A stretch of 35,803 nt of DNA from [Clostridium] clostridioforme AGR2157 (GTDB lineage Bacteria; Bacillota; Clostridia; Lachnospirales; Lachnospiraceae): assembly GCF_000424325.1 (NCBI RefSeq), contig NZ_AUJR01000047.1:1-35803 (forward strand), in the 5' to 3' direction. Within the stretch, counting starts at the first letter, position 1, and every line of letters starts with the position of its first letter. The notes under the pieces were generated by a model, which was not told the DNA's origin, searched no databases, and was given only the letters and a program-made list of their open reading frames with translations. Below are positions 1 through 7,715 of the stretch, one piece after another. The translations under genes were made by a program, and so were the position numbers.

Positions 1-314
1 TGGAAGTAGGTACAGATAAAGACCATGTACATTTTCTTATCCAGTCAGTGCCTACATATAGTCCAAAAAAAATCATCCAAATAGTGAAGAGCATCATAGC
101 CCGGGAGGTGTTCGCGAAATGTCCACAAGTGAAGAAAAAATTGTGGGGAGGAGAATTCTGGACAGATGGCTATTACGTAGCAACGGTGAGTGAACATGGG
201 AATGAGCAAATCATAAGTAGATATGTGAAAGAACAGGGACAGGAAAAAAATTATAAAACAATCTATAAAAACGTAGAGAAAACAAAGCAGTATAGCATAT
301 GGGATTATATGTAG
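1..314 (+). mobile_element. tnpA: IS200/IS605-family transposase TnpA, 3' part (5' end outside window)
   Basis: The reading frame is open from position 3 and ends at the TAG at 312-314. The visible part contains the His-hydrophobic-His motif (HVH, about positions 24-32) of the HUH metal site and a Tyr in the helix segment ISRYVKEQG (about 210-235), where the catalytic Tyr of Y1 transposases sits. TnpA of this family moves single-stranded DNA by recognising end hairpins. A GTG at 48 is not the true start, because homologous sequence continues upstream of it. About 40 N-terminal codons lie outside the window. The visible part appears undamaged. Its orientation is toward the ABC operon that follows. 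Confidence 0.9.
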
Positions 315-354
315 AGGTTGCAACCTCCGATACCCCGCAGCTTGCTGCGGGGTA
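314..354. repeat. End hairpins of the IS200/IS605 element
   Basis: A perfect 14-bp palindrome (314-327) overlaps the tnpA stop codon. It is followed by a perfect 11-bp stem (331-341 with 344-354) with a two-T loop. IS200/IS605 elements end in such subterminal hairpins, which TnpA binds, so this is probably the right end. The long GC stem could also stop transcription, but no T-run follows it. Confidence 0.7.
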
Positions 355-396
355 GTTCATTACTTTAATATCCATCACATTCAGAGGAGAAGGACT

Positions 397-1473
397 ATGT
401 CAACTAATATGGAGGAAAAGCCTGTCTCTGACAGCGGACAGATAAACCCGCTGGGACATCTGACGAGACAGCAGCTAAAAGAACTGGAGCAAAAGGAAAA
501 AACACGCGGGCAGATAATCCTGGACTTCGTTATTATGGTGCTTCCGGTTATCTGCGGTTTCACTGCTATTATCGAGTACTGGGAAGTTCCCAACGGAAGT
601 CCCAACAGCCATCCCTACACCTATGTAGGGGCATTGACAGCCTTTATGACTGCATACGCTCTCTATGCCCTTGCAGCCGGGATTAAGAACTGGAAGGGAG
701 ACAAACGGACAGTGGAGGACCTGCGCTACCGCGCGCCTTTGGTTTCTGCTTTTTTTCTCCTGCTTACCTTTTATGATTATCTGACTCTGAAAACAGGCAT
801 CCTGTCCCAGCCCTTTGTTCCGTGTATGAACAGCATATTGAACATTGCATGGGAGGACCGGGCTTATCTGCTTGAATGTACGCTTCATACTCTGCGTCTG
901 TTGTTTCTGGGATATTTTATCGGAATTGCCCTGGGACTGGTTACGGGAATTACCTGTGGTTATTCCGAGAAGGCCCGGTACTGGATTAATCCCATTATCA
1001 AATTTCTGGGGCCCATTCCCACCGCAACATGGATTCCCATTATCATGGTTGTGGCAACCTCCCTGTTCAGGGGAGCCGTGTTTATCATCGCCCTTGGCTC
1101 CTGGTTTGCAGTTACCGTGGCATCCATGTCCGGCATCCAAAATGTGGACAGGGATTTCTTCGAGGCCGCAAGGACCCTGGGGGCAAGTGAGCGGCAGCTT
1201 GTTTTCCGGGTGGCGATTCCTCATGCAATGCCCTCTATTTTACAGGGCTGCACCCAGGCCATGAGCTCATCCTGTGTCGCAATCATGATTGCGGAGATGA
1301 TGGGGGTAAAGGCCGGACTTGGCTGGTACATGAATTGGGCTAAATCCTGGGCGGCCTACGACAAAATGTTTGCAGCGCTGTTTGTCATCTGCTTTATTTT
1401 CACTATTGTGACAAAGGTGCTGGATTTGATTAAACGCCGCGTCCTCAGATGGCAGAACGGAGTAGTGAAATAA
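397..1473 (+). CDS. NitT/TauT-type ABC transporter permease
   Basis: Membrane permease of an ABC importer of the nitrate/sulfonate/taurine class (SsuC/TauC-like). The C-terminal 230 residues form the BPD_transp_1 domain, with the cytoplasmic EAA loop that docks the ATPase (EAARTLGASERQLVF, encoded about 1160-1210). The protein has 358 residues, about 100 more than typical SsuC/TauC proteins. The extra N-terminus adds a charged stretch and about three membrane segments before the usual core. The ATG at 397 follows AGGAGAAG at good spacing. The stop TAA shares one base with the ATG of the ATPase gene, so the two are translationally coupled. No promoter is visible in the 42 bp between the IS hairpin and the gene. 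The substrate cannot be told from sequence. Confidence 0.9.
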   Translation: MSTNMEEKPVSDSGQINPLGHLTRQQLKELEQKEKTRGQIILDFVIMVLPVICGFTAIIEYWEVPNGSPNSHPYTYVGALTAFMTAYALYALAAGIKNWKGDKRTVEDLRYRAPLVSAFFLLLTFYDYLTLKTGILSQPFVPCMNSILNIAWEDRAYLLECTLHTLRLLFLGYFIGIALGLVTGITCGYSEKARYWINPIIKFLGPIPTATWIPIIMVVATSLFRGAVFIIALGSWFAVTVASMSGIQNVDRDFFEAARTLGASERQLVFRVAIPHAMPSILQGCTQAMSSSCVAIMIAEMMGVKAGLGWYMNWAKSWAAYDKMFAALFVICFIFTIVTKVLDLIKRRVLRWQNGVVK

Positions 1474-2255
1474 TGGCAGAAAATACAATTATCCTTCGGT
1501 TAGAAAATGTATCAAAAAGTTTCGCAAAGGTGGAGCACGATGAGGTTACCCATGCGTTAAACGAGGTGAATCTGTCCATGAAGAGCGGTGAATTTATCAG
1601 TCTCGTGGGGCCGTCCGGATGCGGGAAATCTACCATACTCCGCCTTGTGGCCGGACTGATTCCCCCGACCACCGGCCATCTGACCGTAAATGGGGCACAG
1701 ATTACAGGGCCGTCGCCGGAGCGGGGAATGATGTTTCAGAAACCAACCCTTTTTCCATGGCTGACAGTGGAAAAAAATATTTCCTTCAGCTTAAAGCTGC
1801 AGGGAAAACTGAAGGGGAATGAGGAGAAGGTAGAGAGGATGCTTAAAATCATCGGCCTTGAATCCTTCCGGAACGACTACCCGGGCCAGCTTTCCGGCGG
1901 TATGGCTCAGCGCGTTTCACTGGTGCGCTCTCTGATTAACGAGCCGGATATACTGCTGTTAGACGAGCCGCTGGGAGCTCTTGACGCATTTACACGCATG
2001 AATATGCAGGATGAAATCTTAAAGGTGTGGCAGGAGAAAAAGCAGCTTGCGATCATGGTTACTCATGATGTGGATGAAGCCATTTATATGGGAACCAGGG
2101 TGATTGTCATGGACGCGCACCCGGGGCGGGTTGTCTCTGATATTAAGATAGACCAGGCATACCCCAGAGAGCGCTCATCCCAGACCTTTGTGGCCTGCCG
2201 GAATGAAATCCTCAACCGCCTGCACTTCGGCGGAAGAAACAGCGGTCAGCAGTAA
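1473..2255 (+). CDS. NitT/TauT-type ABC transporter ATP-binding protein
   Basis: Cytoplasmic ATPase of the same importer, 260 residues, SsuB/TauB/NrtD-like. Walker A is GPSGCGKST (residues 46-54), the signature is LSGGMAQR, and Walker B with the D-loop is LLLDEPLGALD. The H-loop His follows in MVTHDVDEA. I chose the ATG at 1473, which overlaps the upstream stop (TAATG) and has GGAG ten bases before it. An in-frame ATG at 1449 would add eight residues but lies inside the permease gene without a good ribosome site. All motifs needed for ATP hydrolysis are intact. Confidence 0.92.
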   Translation: MAENTIILRLENVSKSFAKVEHDEVTHALNEVNLSMKSGEFISLVGPSGCGKSTILRLVAGLIPPTTGHLTVNGAQITGPSPERGMMFQKPTLFPWLTVEKNISFSLKLQGKLKGNEEKVERMLKIIGLESFRNDYPGQLSGGMAQRVSLVRSLINEPDILLLDEPLGALDAFTRMNMQDEILKVWQEKKQLAIMVTHDVDEAIYMGTRVIVMDAHPGRVVSDIKIDQAYPRERSSQTFVACRNEILNRLHFGGRNSGQQ

Positions 2256-2340
2256 AACGGACAGGCCTGTGTACAGTAAAAAGAGCAGACCCTATGGTTT
2301 GTGTACATAAATAACTATTAAAAGCAAAAAGGAGAACAGT

Positions 2341-3579
2341 ATGATGAAAAAGACAAATGCGAAACGCGTTCTGGCAGCAGCGCTTGCGGGAATGATGGCC
2401 TTATCCCTGAGCGCCTGCGGGGAACAGGGCGGAGGATCCCCCACAGAAGGCGCGGCCGCAGCAGTTGTATCGGCCGAGACTAAAGCAGAGGCAGAATCAG
2501 CGGCGGAATCCCAGGATACCGGGAAATCCGGTGAGGAGATAACCGGCGGCGCAAGCCGTCCGGAGGCTGTGTCCCAGGAGGACTGGGAGGCCATGCAGAA
2601 GGAGCCTGCCTTTGGAACAACATTAAATTATCTGTTTAACGGAGGGGCCTGTGTGTCTGCGGTATACCTTGCCGAGGCGCTGGGCTATTATGAGGATTAC
2701 GGTATTAACGCGGAATACATTGAAGGCGAGTCTGTTGTTATGACGGTTGGTACAGGTAAGTGCCTGTGGGGAACAGACCATATCGCAACCATGCTTGTGC
2801 CGGTGACAAACGGCGTGGATATGACCTTTGTGGCAGGAGCCCACATGGGCTGCAAATCCATCTACGTATTCAACGACAGCGAGATTAAGACAGCTGAGGA
2901 TTTAAAGGGAAAGACCATTGCCATCCATGATGGCATCGGAAACTCCGACCAGAACATTATCTACCGTATGCTGGACGGGGAGGGTATAGACCCTACCTCT
3001 GAGGTGGAGTATCTTGATATCGCTGACAGCGCGGCCAGCGTAGCTGCCATGGAGAGCGGTGAGATTGACGCTTCCATTTTCTCGGATTATTTTGTAATCG
3101 CCAACTACAGCGATAAGATGCGCAAGGTATGCTCCATTACCCCCAGCGATGAGTTCGAGGGAGAGGTGTGCTGTGTAACCGCCATGAACAATGATTTTCT
3201 TGCGAAGAACCCGGTTCACGCAAAATACATTGTTATGGCTATTAAACGTGCAGGACAATATGCCCGTCTCCACTCTGAGGATGCTGTGCAGTTAATGTTT
3301 GACACCAATAAGATGACAGGTGAGTTTGAAAATCAGCTTCAGTTCTGGGATTCCCTGGATTTCGGCCTGTCTGACGCAATCACAGAGGAGGCACTTGGCA
3401 ATATTGCAGCCGACTACATCCGCCTTGGGGTTATCCAGAAGAAGGAACTGACAGCCGACGATGTCATGAAGCTTGCATGGACAAACGCGTGCCCGGATGA
3501 GGAGGTCCAGGGACTGACCGTGGGAGACCCGAAGTACGTGGAGGGACGTACCGTAGAGGTTCAGCAGAAGGGTGAATAA
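2341..3579 (+). CDS. NitT/TauT-type ABC substrate-binding lipoprotein
   Basis: Extracytoplasmic solute receptor anchored as a lipoprotein. A lysine-rich n-region and hydrophobic stretch lead to the lipobox LSAC (Cys26). An Ala/Glu/Ser-rich linker runs to about residue 85. An NMT1/THI5-like, SsuA-like periplasmic-binding fold follows, with the typical opening about a molecule that makes the cell's 'EALGYYEDYGI' segment. The ATG at 2341 has GGAG six bases upstream; a second ATG follows at once. It lies 85 bp after the ATPase gene and closes the operon before the terminator at 3671. The gene order permease-ATPase-receptor reverses the common receptor-first order. The ligand is unknown. Nitrate, sulfonates, thiamine precursors and other small solutes are all used by this family. 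Confidence 0.88.
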   Translation: MMKKTNAKRVLAAALAGMMALSLSACGEQGGGSPTEGAAAAVVSAETKAEAESAAESQDTGKSGEEITGGASRPEAVSQEDWEAMQKEPAFGTTLNYLFNGGACVSAVYLAEALGYYEDYGINAEYIEGESVVMTVGTGKCLWGTDHIATMLVPVTNGVDMTFVAGAHMGCKSIYVFNDSEIKTAEDLKGKTIAIHDGIGNSDQNIIYRMLDGEGIDPTSEVEYLDIADSAASVAAMESGEIDASIFSDYFVIANYSDKMRKVCSITPSDEFEGEVCCVTAMNNDFLAKNPVHAKYIVMAIKRAGQYARLHSEDAVQLMFDTNKMTGEFENQLQFWDSLDFGLSDAITEEALGNIAADYIRLGVIQKKELTADDVMKLAWTNACPDEEVQGLTVGDPKYVEGRTVEVQQKGE

Positions 3580-3670
3580 ATAAGGGATAGGTAAGAAAAC
3601 GAATATTGACAATCGTACTGATATGTTTTATGATGACAGTACAAAAGAACTTATGTGCATAGATACACAT

Positions 3671-3709
3671 AAAAGTCCCTAGGGAGTCGGTATCTCCCTG
3701 GGGACTTTT
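3671..3709 (+). terminator. Rho-independent terminator of the NitT/TauT-type operon
   Basis: A 16-bp stem (3671-3686 with 3694-3709, one G-T pair, 7-base loop) starts in AAAA and ends in TTTT. It is symmetrical enough to work in either direction. Confidence 0.9.
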
Positions 3710-3774
3710 CCACTTTATGGGGATGGTTCAGGCTGACTGTTTAATATATGGGCAAACGTTTGGCAAGAAAAGCG

Positions 3775-3803
3775 TTGACCTTTTGCGGACTTTTGCGTAT
3801 AAT
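3775..3803 (+). promoter_or_regulatory. Strong sigma-A promoter of the nickel/lar operon
   Basis: The -35 box is TTGACC (3775-3780) and the -10 box is a perfect TATAAT (3798-3803), with a 17-bp spacer. Transcription should start near 3810. It is the only strong promoter seen before the block running to larE. Confidence 0.85.
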
Positions 3804-3813
3804 TTTCCTAACG

Positions 3814-3829
3814 GTTGACAGAAGTCAAC
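3814..3829 (+). promoter_or_regulatory. Inverted repeat at the start of transcription, candidate operator
   Basis: GTTGAC-AGAA-GTCAAC is a perfect 6-bp inverted repeat that begins about four bases after the expected transcription start. A repressor bound here would block the promoter. It could instead be a 5' RNA hairpin. No NikR-type GTATGA/TCATAC site was found nearby. Confidence 0.5.
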
Positions 3830-3904
3830 ATTCAGAATGAATCGGACAAGCGCGATTAAGTGAGATTGAATAATTTTAGAAGTAAGGGATACCAGGAAGG
3901 TAGG

Positions 3905-4051
3905 ATGTATTCTCAAGGAATACGCTTATTCTGGTATTTTTTTATGCTTTTGCGGAATGTAAGTTTATGGAATGTAAGTTTATGGAATCCAAGCTTATGG
4001 AAACCAGGCATACGGGCATGGCATGAAAAAAGGAAATGGAGAGGGAAATGA
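3905..4051 (+). CDS. Trp-rich 48-residue leader or small membrane protein with pentapeptide repeats
   Basis: Small ORF starting at the ATG at 3905, preceded by AGGAAGG. It ends TGA at 4049-4051, so its stop overlaps the ATG of the receptor gene (ATGA at 4048-4051). The peptide has a hydrophobic N-terminus (IRLFWYFFMLL), then three repeats of N(V/P)SLW and a degenerate fourth, then a basic tail. Six of 48 residues are Trp. The repeats are encoded by four tandem 15-bp units at 3954-4013. I know no family like it. The ribosome site and stop-start overlap argue that it is translated. It may be a leader that couples translation to the nickel receptor, or a small membrane accessory protein. The alternative is a fortuitous ORF in repeat DNA. 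Confidence 0.45.
   Translation: MYSQGIRLFWYFFMLLRNVSLWNVSLWNPSLWKPGIRAWHEKRKWRGK
3954..4013 (+). repeat. Four tandem 15-bp repeats
   Basis: Two perfect copies of GGAATGTAAGTTTAT (3954-3968, 3969-3983) are followed by two diverged copies (3984-3998, 3999-4013). The period is a multiple of three and stays in frame with the small ORF, encoding the NVSLW-type repeat. The unit could expand or contract without shifting the frame. Confidence 0.85.
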
Positions 4052-5796
4052 GACGAGGAATGAGAAACGGAATGAAATATGCCGTGGCAGCCATGCTGGC
4101 CGTGTCCATGGCAGTGACGGGCTGCGCAGGCAGCAAAACAGGAAGCAGCGCTAAGGACAGCGGGACATCTGCGGCCGCAGATAGTGCGGGCCACAATGCG
4201 GGAGACAGTACGGGAAACAGTGCAGGAGATATTGCTGGGGACAGTGCGGGAAACAGTGCGGGAAATGGCGCCAAGGAGACAGGAAACAATGGGACAAGGG
4301 ACGACGTGGTGGTTGTCATGGGGCCAACCTCAGAGCCGGAGGCCGGATTTGATCCTGCCTACGGATGGGGGGCAGGCGAACATGTCCATGAGCCGCTGAT
4401 TCAGAGTACGCTGACTGTGACCACCGCTGACCTGAAAATAGGATATGACCTGGCAACCGATATGGAGGTGAGCCAGGACGGGCTTACCTGGACCGTGAAT
4501 ATACGGGATGACGTTAATTTTACAGACGGAGAGAAGCTGACTGCCCGGGATGTGGCTTTTACATACAATACCCTGCGGGACACCAGCTCTGTCAATGATT
4601 TTACCATGTTAGAGAGTGCGGAGGCGCTGGATGATACCACGGTGGCATTTCACATGAACCGGCCCTATTCCATCTGGCCCTACACCATGGCAATTGTTGG
4701 AATTGTACCGGAACATGCCTATGGGGCGGATTACGGGTCACATCCCATTGGTTCCGGCAGATATATCATGAAGCAGTGGGATAAGGGACAGCAGGTCATA
4801 TTTGAGGCCAACCCGGATTATTACGGGACAGAGCCGAAAATGAAGAAGGTGACCATACTTTTCATGGAAGAGGACGCAGCTTATGCGGCTGTCATGTCCG
4901 GGCAGGTGGACCTGGCCTATACGGCTGCATCCTATTCGGACCAGACCCTGCCCGGATATGAGCTCCTTTCTTTCGAGACAGTGGATAACCGGGGCTTCAA
5001 TCTTCCGGCAGTAAAGGCCGGCACTGTATCTGACGGCAAAACCGTTGCTGGAAATGATTTCACGTCGGATGTACAGGTGAGAAGGGCTGTGAACATTGCG
5101 ATTGACAGGGATGAAATGATTGAACATGTGTTAAACGGCTACGGAAGTCCGGCATACAGTGTATGTGATAAGATGCCCTGGTACAATGAGTCTGCAAAGA
5201 CAGAGTATGACCCGCAAAAGGCAGCAGAGCTCTTGGAGGAGGCCGGATGGAAGGCTGGTTCGGATGGAATGAGGGAAAAGGATGGCGTCAGGGCCGGATT
5301 TACACTGATGTACCCGGCCAGCGATTCTGTACGCCAGGCCCTGGCAGCGGATACTGCCAACCAGCTTAAGGAAGTGGGAATTGATGTGAAGATAGAGGGC
5401 GTTGGCTGGGATGACGCCTATGACCGCGCCCAGTCAGAGCCGCTCATGTGGGGCTGGGGCGCCCATACGCCTATGGAACTCTACAATATTTACCATACCA
5501 TGAAGGATACCGGCCTGGCGGAGTATTCTCCCTATGCTAATGACAGTGTGGACCGGTACATGGACCAGGCCCTGGCCAGCGGGAATCTGGAGGATTCCTA
5601 CGAGCTGTGGAAGAAGGCCCAGTGGGATGGGAACACAGGGGTGACCCAGGATGGAGATATACCGTGGATTTGGCTGGTTAATATAGACCATCTGTACTGG
5701 TCCAGGGACGGACTTAAGGTGGCGGAGCAGAAAATCCATCCCCATGGACACGGATGGTCCATTGTGAATAATGTGGACCAGTGGAGCTGGGAATAG
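4048..5796 (+). CDS. nikA: Nickel/peptide-type ABC substrate-binding lipoprotein (SBP_bac_5)
   Basis: Solute receptor of the peptide/nickel family, 582 residues. A signal sequence ends in the lipobox VTGC (Cys26). A low-complexity linker of Gly, Ser, Ala, Asn and Asp follows (about residues 27-85, repeats like AGDSAGNSAG). Then comes a full SBP_bac_5 domain with the family hallmarks WTVNIRDDVNFTDGEKLTA and DVQVRRAVNIAIDRDEMIE. The ATG at 4048 is chosen because GGAGAGG precedes it and because it overlaps the stop of the small upstream ORF; 4036 has no workable ribosome site. The family binds peptides, nickel chelates or other solutes. Nickel is inferred from the downstream larBCE genes, not from binding residues. 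The symbol follows that context. Confidence 0.82.
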   Translation: MRRGMRNGMKYAVAAMLAVSMAVTGCAGSKTGSSAKDSGTSAAADSAGHNAGDSTGNSAGDIAGDSAGNSAGNGAKETGNNGTRDDVVVVMGPTSEPEAGFDPAYGWGAGEHVHEPLIQSTLTVTTADLKIGYDLATDMEVSQDGLTWTVNIRDDVNFTDGEKLTARDVAFTYNTLRDTSSVNDFTMLESAEALDDTTVAFHMNRPYSIWPYTMAIVGIVPEHAYGADYGSHPIGSGRYIMKQWDKGQQVIFEANPDYYGTEPKMKKVTILFMEEDAAYAAVMSGQVDLAYTAASYSDQTLPGYELLSFETVDNRGFNLPAVKAGTVSDGKTVAGNDFTSDVQVRRAVNIAIDRDEMIEHVLNGYGSPAYSVCDKMPWYNESAKTEYDPQKAAELLEEAGWKAGSDGMREKDGVRAGFTLMYPASDSVRQALAADTANQLKEVGIDVKIEGVGWDDAYDRAQSEPLMWGWGAHTPMELYNIYHTMKDTGLAEYSPYANDSVDRYMDQALASGNLEDSYELWKKAQWDGNTGVTQDGDIPWIWLVNIDHLYWSRDGLKVAEQKIHPHGHGWSIVNNVDQWSWE

Positions 5797-5856
5797 CAGA
5801 AATCAGAAGATGGATAAAATTATTGATATCAGTATGAAGGCAGGAAGGATAAAATC

Positions 5857-6837
5857 ATGAGTTGGAAACAGGCGGGTGTTAATTTCATACGGATGGCAGT
5901 CCTGCTGGTGCTGGTGAGTATGGCGGCGTTTTTCCTGGTGTCGGTCTCTCCGCTGGACCCCCTTACCACCAATGTGGGGCAGGCGGCCCTTGGCAGCATG
6001 AGCAGCGAGCAGATTGCCAGGCTCCAGGAATATTGGGGTGTCAACACGCCGCCTGTAACCCGTTATCTGGCCTGGGCCGGTGAGTTTCTTAAGGGAGATA
6101 TGGGTATCTCCCTTTTGTACCGCAGGCCTGTAGCCCAGGTAATCGGGGAGAAGCTGGCCAATTCCCTTTGGATTATGGCGGCGGCATGGATTTTGTCCGG
6201 ATTCATTGGGTTCCTTATGGGAATCATAGCCGGGGCAAAGAAGGGAAAGGCAGCGGATCGTATTATTTCTTCCTATGCCCTGGTAACTGCCAGTACGCCG
6301 GCCTTCTGGGTGGCCCTGGTGCTGTTGGTTGTATTCGCGGTCTGGCTTAAGCTGCTCCCCATAGGACTTTCCGTTCCAATCGGGGTGGAGGCATCGGCTG
6401 TGACCATGAAGGACCGCCTGATTCATGGCATACTGCCTGCGTCGGCATTGTCCATTACAGGCATCTCCAACATTGCCCTTCACACAAGGGAGAAGATGGC
6501 AGAGGTCATGGAGAGCGATTATGTACTGTTTGCCAGGGCCAGGGGAGAGTCGGAATGGTCCATTATCCGCAGGCATGGAATCCGCAACATCCTTCTTCCC
6601 GCCATGACGCTCCAGTTTGCCTCTGTCAGCGAGATATTCGGAGGCTCTGTGCTGGTGGAGCAGGTATTTTCCTATCCGGGCCTGGGACAGGCGGCTGTGA
6701 CGGCCGGATTGGGCGGGGATGTGCCGCTCCTGATGGGTATTACAATCATCAGCGCGGCCATTGTATTTTTAGGGAACTTCACCGCCAACCTCTTGTATGG
6801 AACGGTGGACCCCAGAATCAGGAGGAGCAGGGGATGA
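5857..6837 (+). CDS. nikB: Nickel/peptide ABC transporter permease, NikB/DppB type
   Basis: First membrane subunit of the importer, 326 residues. It has an N-terminal membrane segment and the extracellular family region with VSPLDPL and GVNTPPVTRYL. The BPD_transp_1 core follows, with the docking loop YVLFARARGESEWSIIRRHG and the late segment GSVLVEQVFSYPGLGQAA, a hallmark of DppB/NikB. The ATG at 5857 follows AGGAAGG. The stop overlaps the next start (ATGA at 6834-6837), so it is coupled to the partner permease. Nickel as substrate is inferred from context. Confidence 0.88.
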   Translation: MSWKQAGVNFIRMAVLLVLVSMAAFFLVSVSPLDPLTTNVGQAALGSMSSEQIARLQEYWGVNTPPVTRYLAWAGEFLKGDMGISLLYRRPVAQVIGEKLANSLWIMAAAWILSGFIGFLMGIIAGAKKGKAADRIISSYALVTASTPAFWVALVLLVVFAVWLKLLPIGLSVPIGVEASAVTMKDRLIHGILPASALSITGISNIALHTREKMAEVMESDYVLFARARGESEWSIIRRHGIRNILLPAMTLQFASVSEIFGGSVLVEQVFSYPGLGQAAVTAGLGGDVPLLMGITIISAAIVFLGNFTANLLYGTVDPRIRRSRG

Positions 6838-7670
6838 GCGCACAAAGACACAGATGGAACCGCCGCAAGGCCATGGCGGTGCTGCTGGCGGTATCGGTCA
6901 TCCTGCTGGCGGCCATTGCCATTGCCGGCCAGGTGTTAAAGGAGCAGGCCCTGGCCACGGATTTCACCAGAAAGAACCTGCCGCCCAGTCTGGCCTATCC
7001 CTTTGGGACGGACTGGATGGGGCGGGATATGTTCATCCGCAGCCTTACAGGACTATCCATCAGCATACGCATCGGGCTTTTGACAGCATGTATCAGCGCG
7101 GTGGCGGCCTTTATCATGGGAACCATGGCAGCCTGTCTGGGCAGGGTCACAGACGCTGTCATCGGGGGAATCATTGACCTGGTTATGGGAATACCCCATA
7201 TCCTGTTTCTGATTCTCATTTCCTTTGCAGTGGGCAAGGGATTCTGGGGCGTACTGATTGGCATTTCACTGACCCACTGGACATCCCTTGCCAGGCTTCT
7301 CCGGGGGGAGGTCATGCAGCTTCGTGAGAGCCAGTATATACAGGTTGCAAAGAAGTTGGGAAAGGGAAGGTTTTATATTGCTTTCAAACATATGACGCCT
7401 CATCTGCTGCCCCAGCTTTTCGTGGGCATGGTTCTGTTGTTTCCCCATGCAATCCTTCATGAGGCCAGTATAACCTTCCTGGGCTTCGGACTGCCGCCGG
7501 AGCAGCCTGCAGTGGGTGTTATCCTGTCTGAGAGCATGAAATACCTGGTCATGGGAAAATGGTGGCTGGCCCTGTTTCCGGGGCTTTTGCTGGTATTTGT
7601 GGTGGTCCTGTTCCATTTTATCGGGGATACGCTGAGCCGTCTGATGGACCCGGCCCAGGCCCATCTGTAG
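6834..7670 (+). CDS. nikC: Nickel/peptide ABC transporter permease, NikC/DppC type
   Basis: Second membrane subunit, 278 residues, pairing with NikB. An N-terminal Arg-rich tip and one membrane helix lead to FGTDWMGRDMFIR, the NikC/DppC signature. The BPD_transp_1 core follows, with the loop YIQVAKKLGKGRFYIAFKH and the ending segment EASITFLGFGLPPEQPAVG. The true start is the ATG at 6834, overlapping the nikB stop. A longer open frame upstream of it (from 6555) is only the shadow of nikB in another frame. Confidence 0.9.
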   Translation: MSAQRHRWNRRKAMAVLLAVSVILLAAIAIAGQVLKEQALATDFTRKNLPPSLAYPFGTDWMGRDMFIRSLTGLSISIRIGLLTACISAVAAFIMGTMAACLGRVTDAVIGGIIDLVMGIPHILFLILISFAVGKGFWGVLIGISLTHWTSLARLLRGEVMQLRESQYIQVAKKLGKGRFYIAFKHMTPHLLPQLFVGMVLLFPHAILHEASITFLGFGLPPEQPAVGVILSESMKYLVMGKWWLALFPGLLLVFVVVLFHFIGDTLSRLMDPAQAHL

Positions 7671-7715
7671 AATCTCTGTCTACCGCTGCAGAGGTTCGTT
7701 CTGTAGGAGGTTGTC

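Noticed and set aside
475-1224. Long minus-strand ORF opposite the ABC permease
   Set aside because: It lies wholly within a well-supported gene, has Cys/His-rich nonsense composition and no ribosome site.
3954-4013. Tandem repeats as a CRISPR array
   Set aside because: The units are 15 bp with no spacers and no cas genes are nearby.
3804-4047. Nickel/cobalt riboswitch before the transporter
   Set aside because: I could not build the conserved four-way junction or its G-rich core. Only the simple inverted repeat and the small ORF are visible.
4180-4290. Repetitive DNA at the start of the receptor gene as a mobile repeat
   Set aside because: It is the in-frame coding sequence of a Gly/Ser/Asn/Ala lipoprotein linker.
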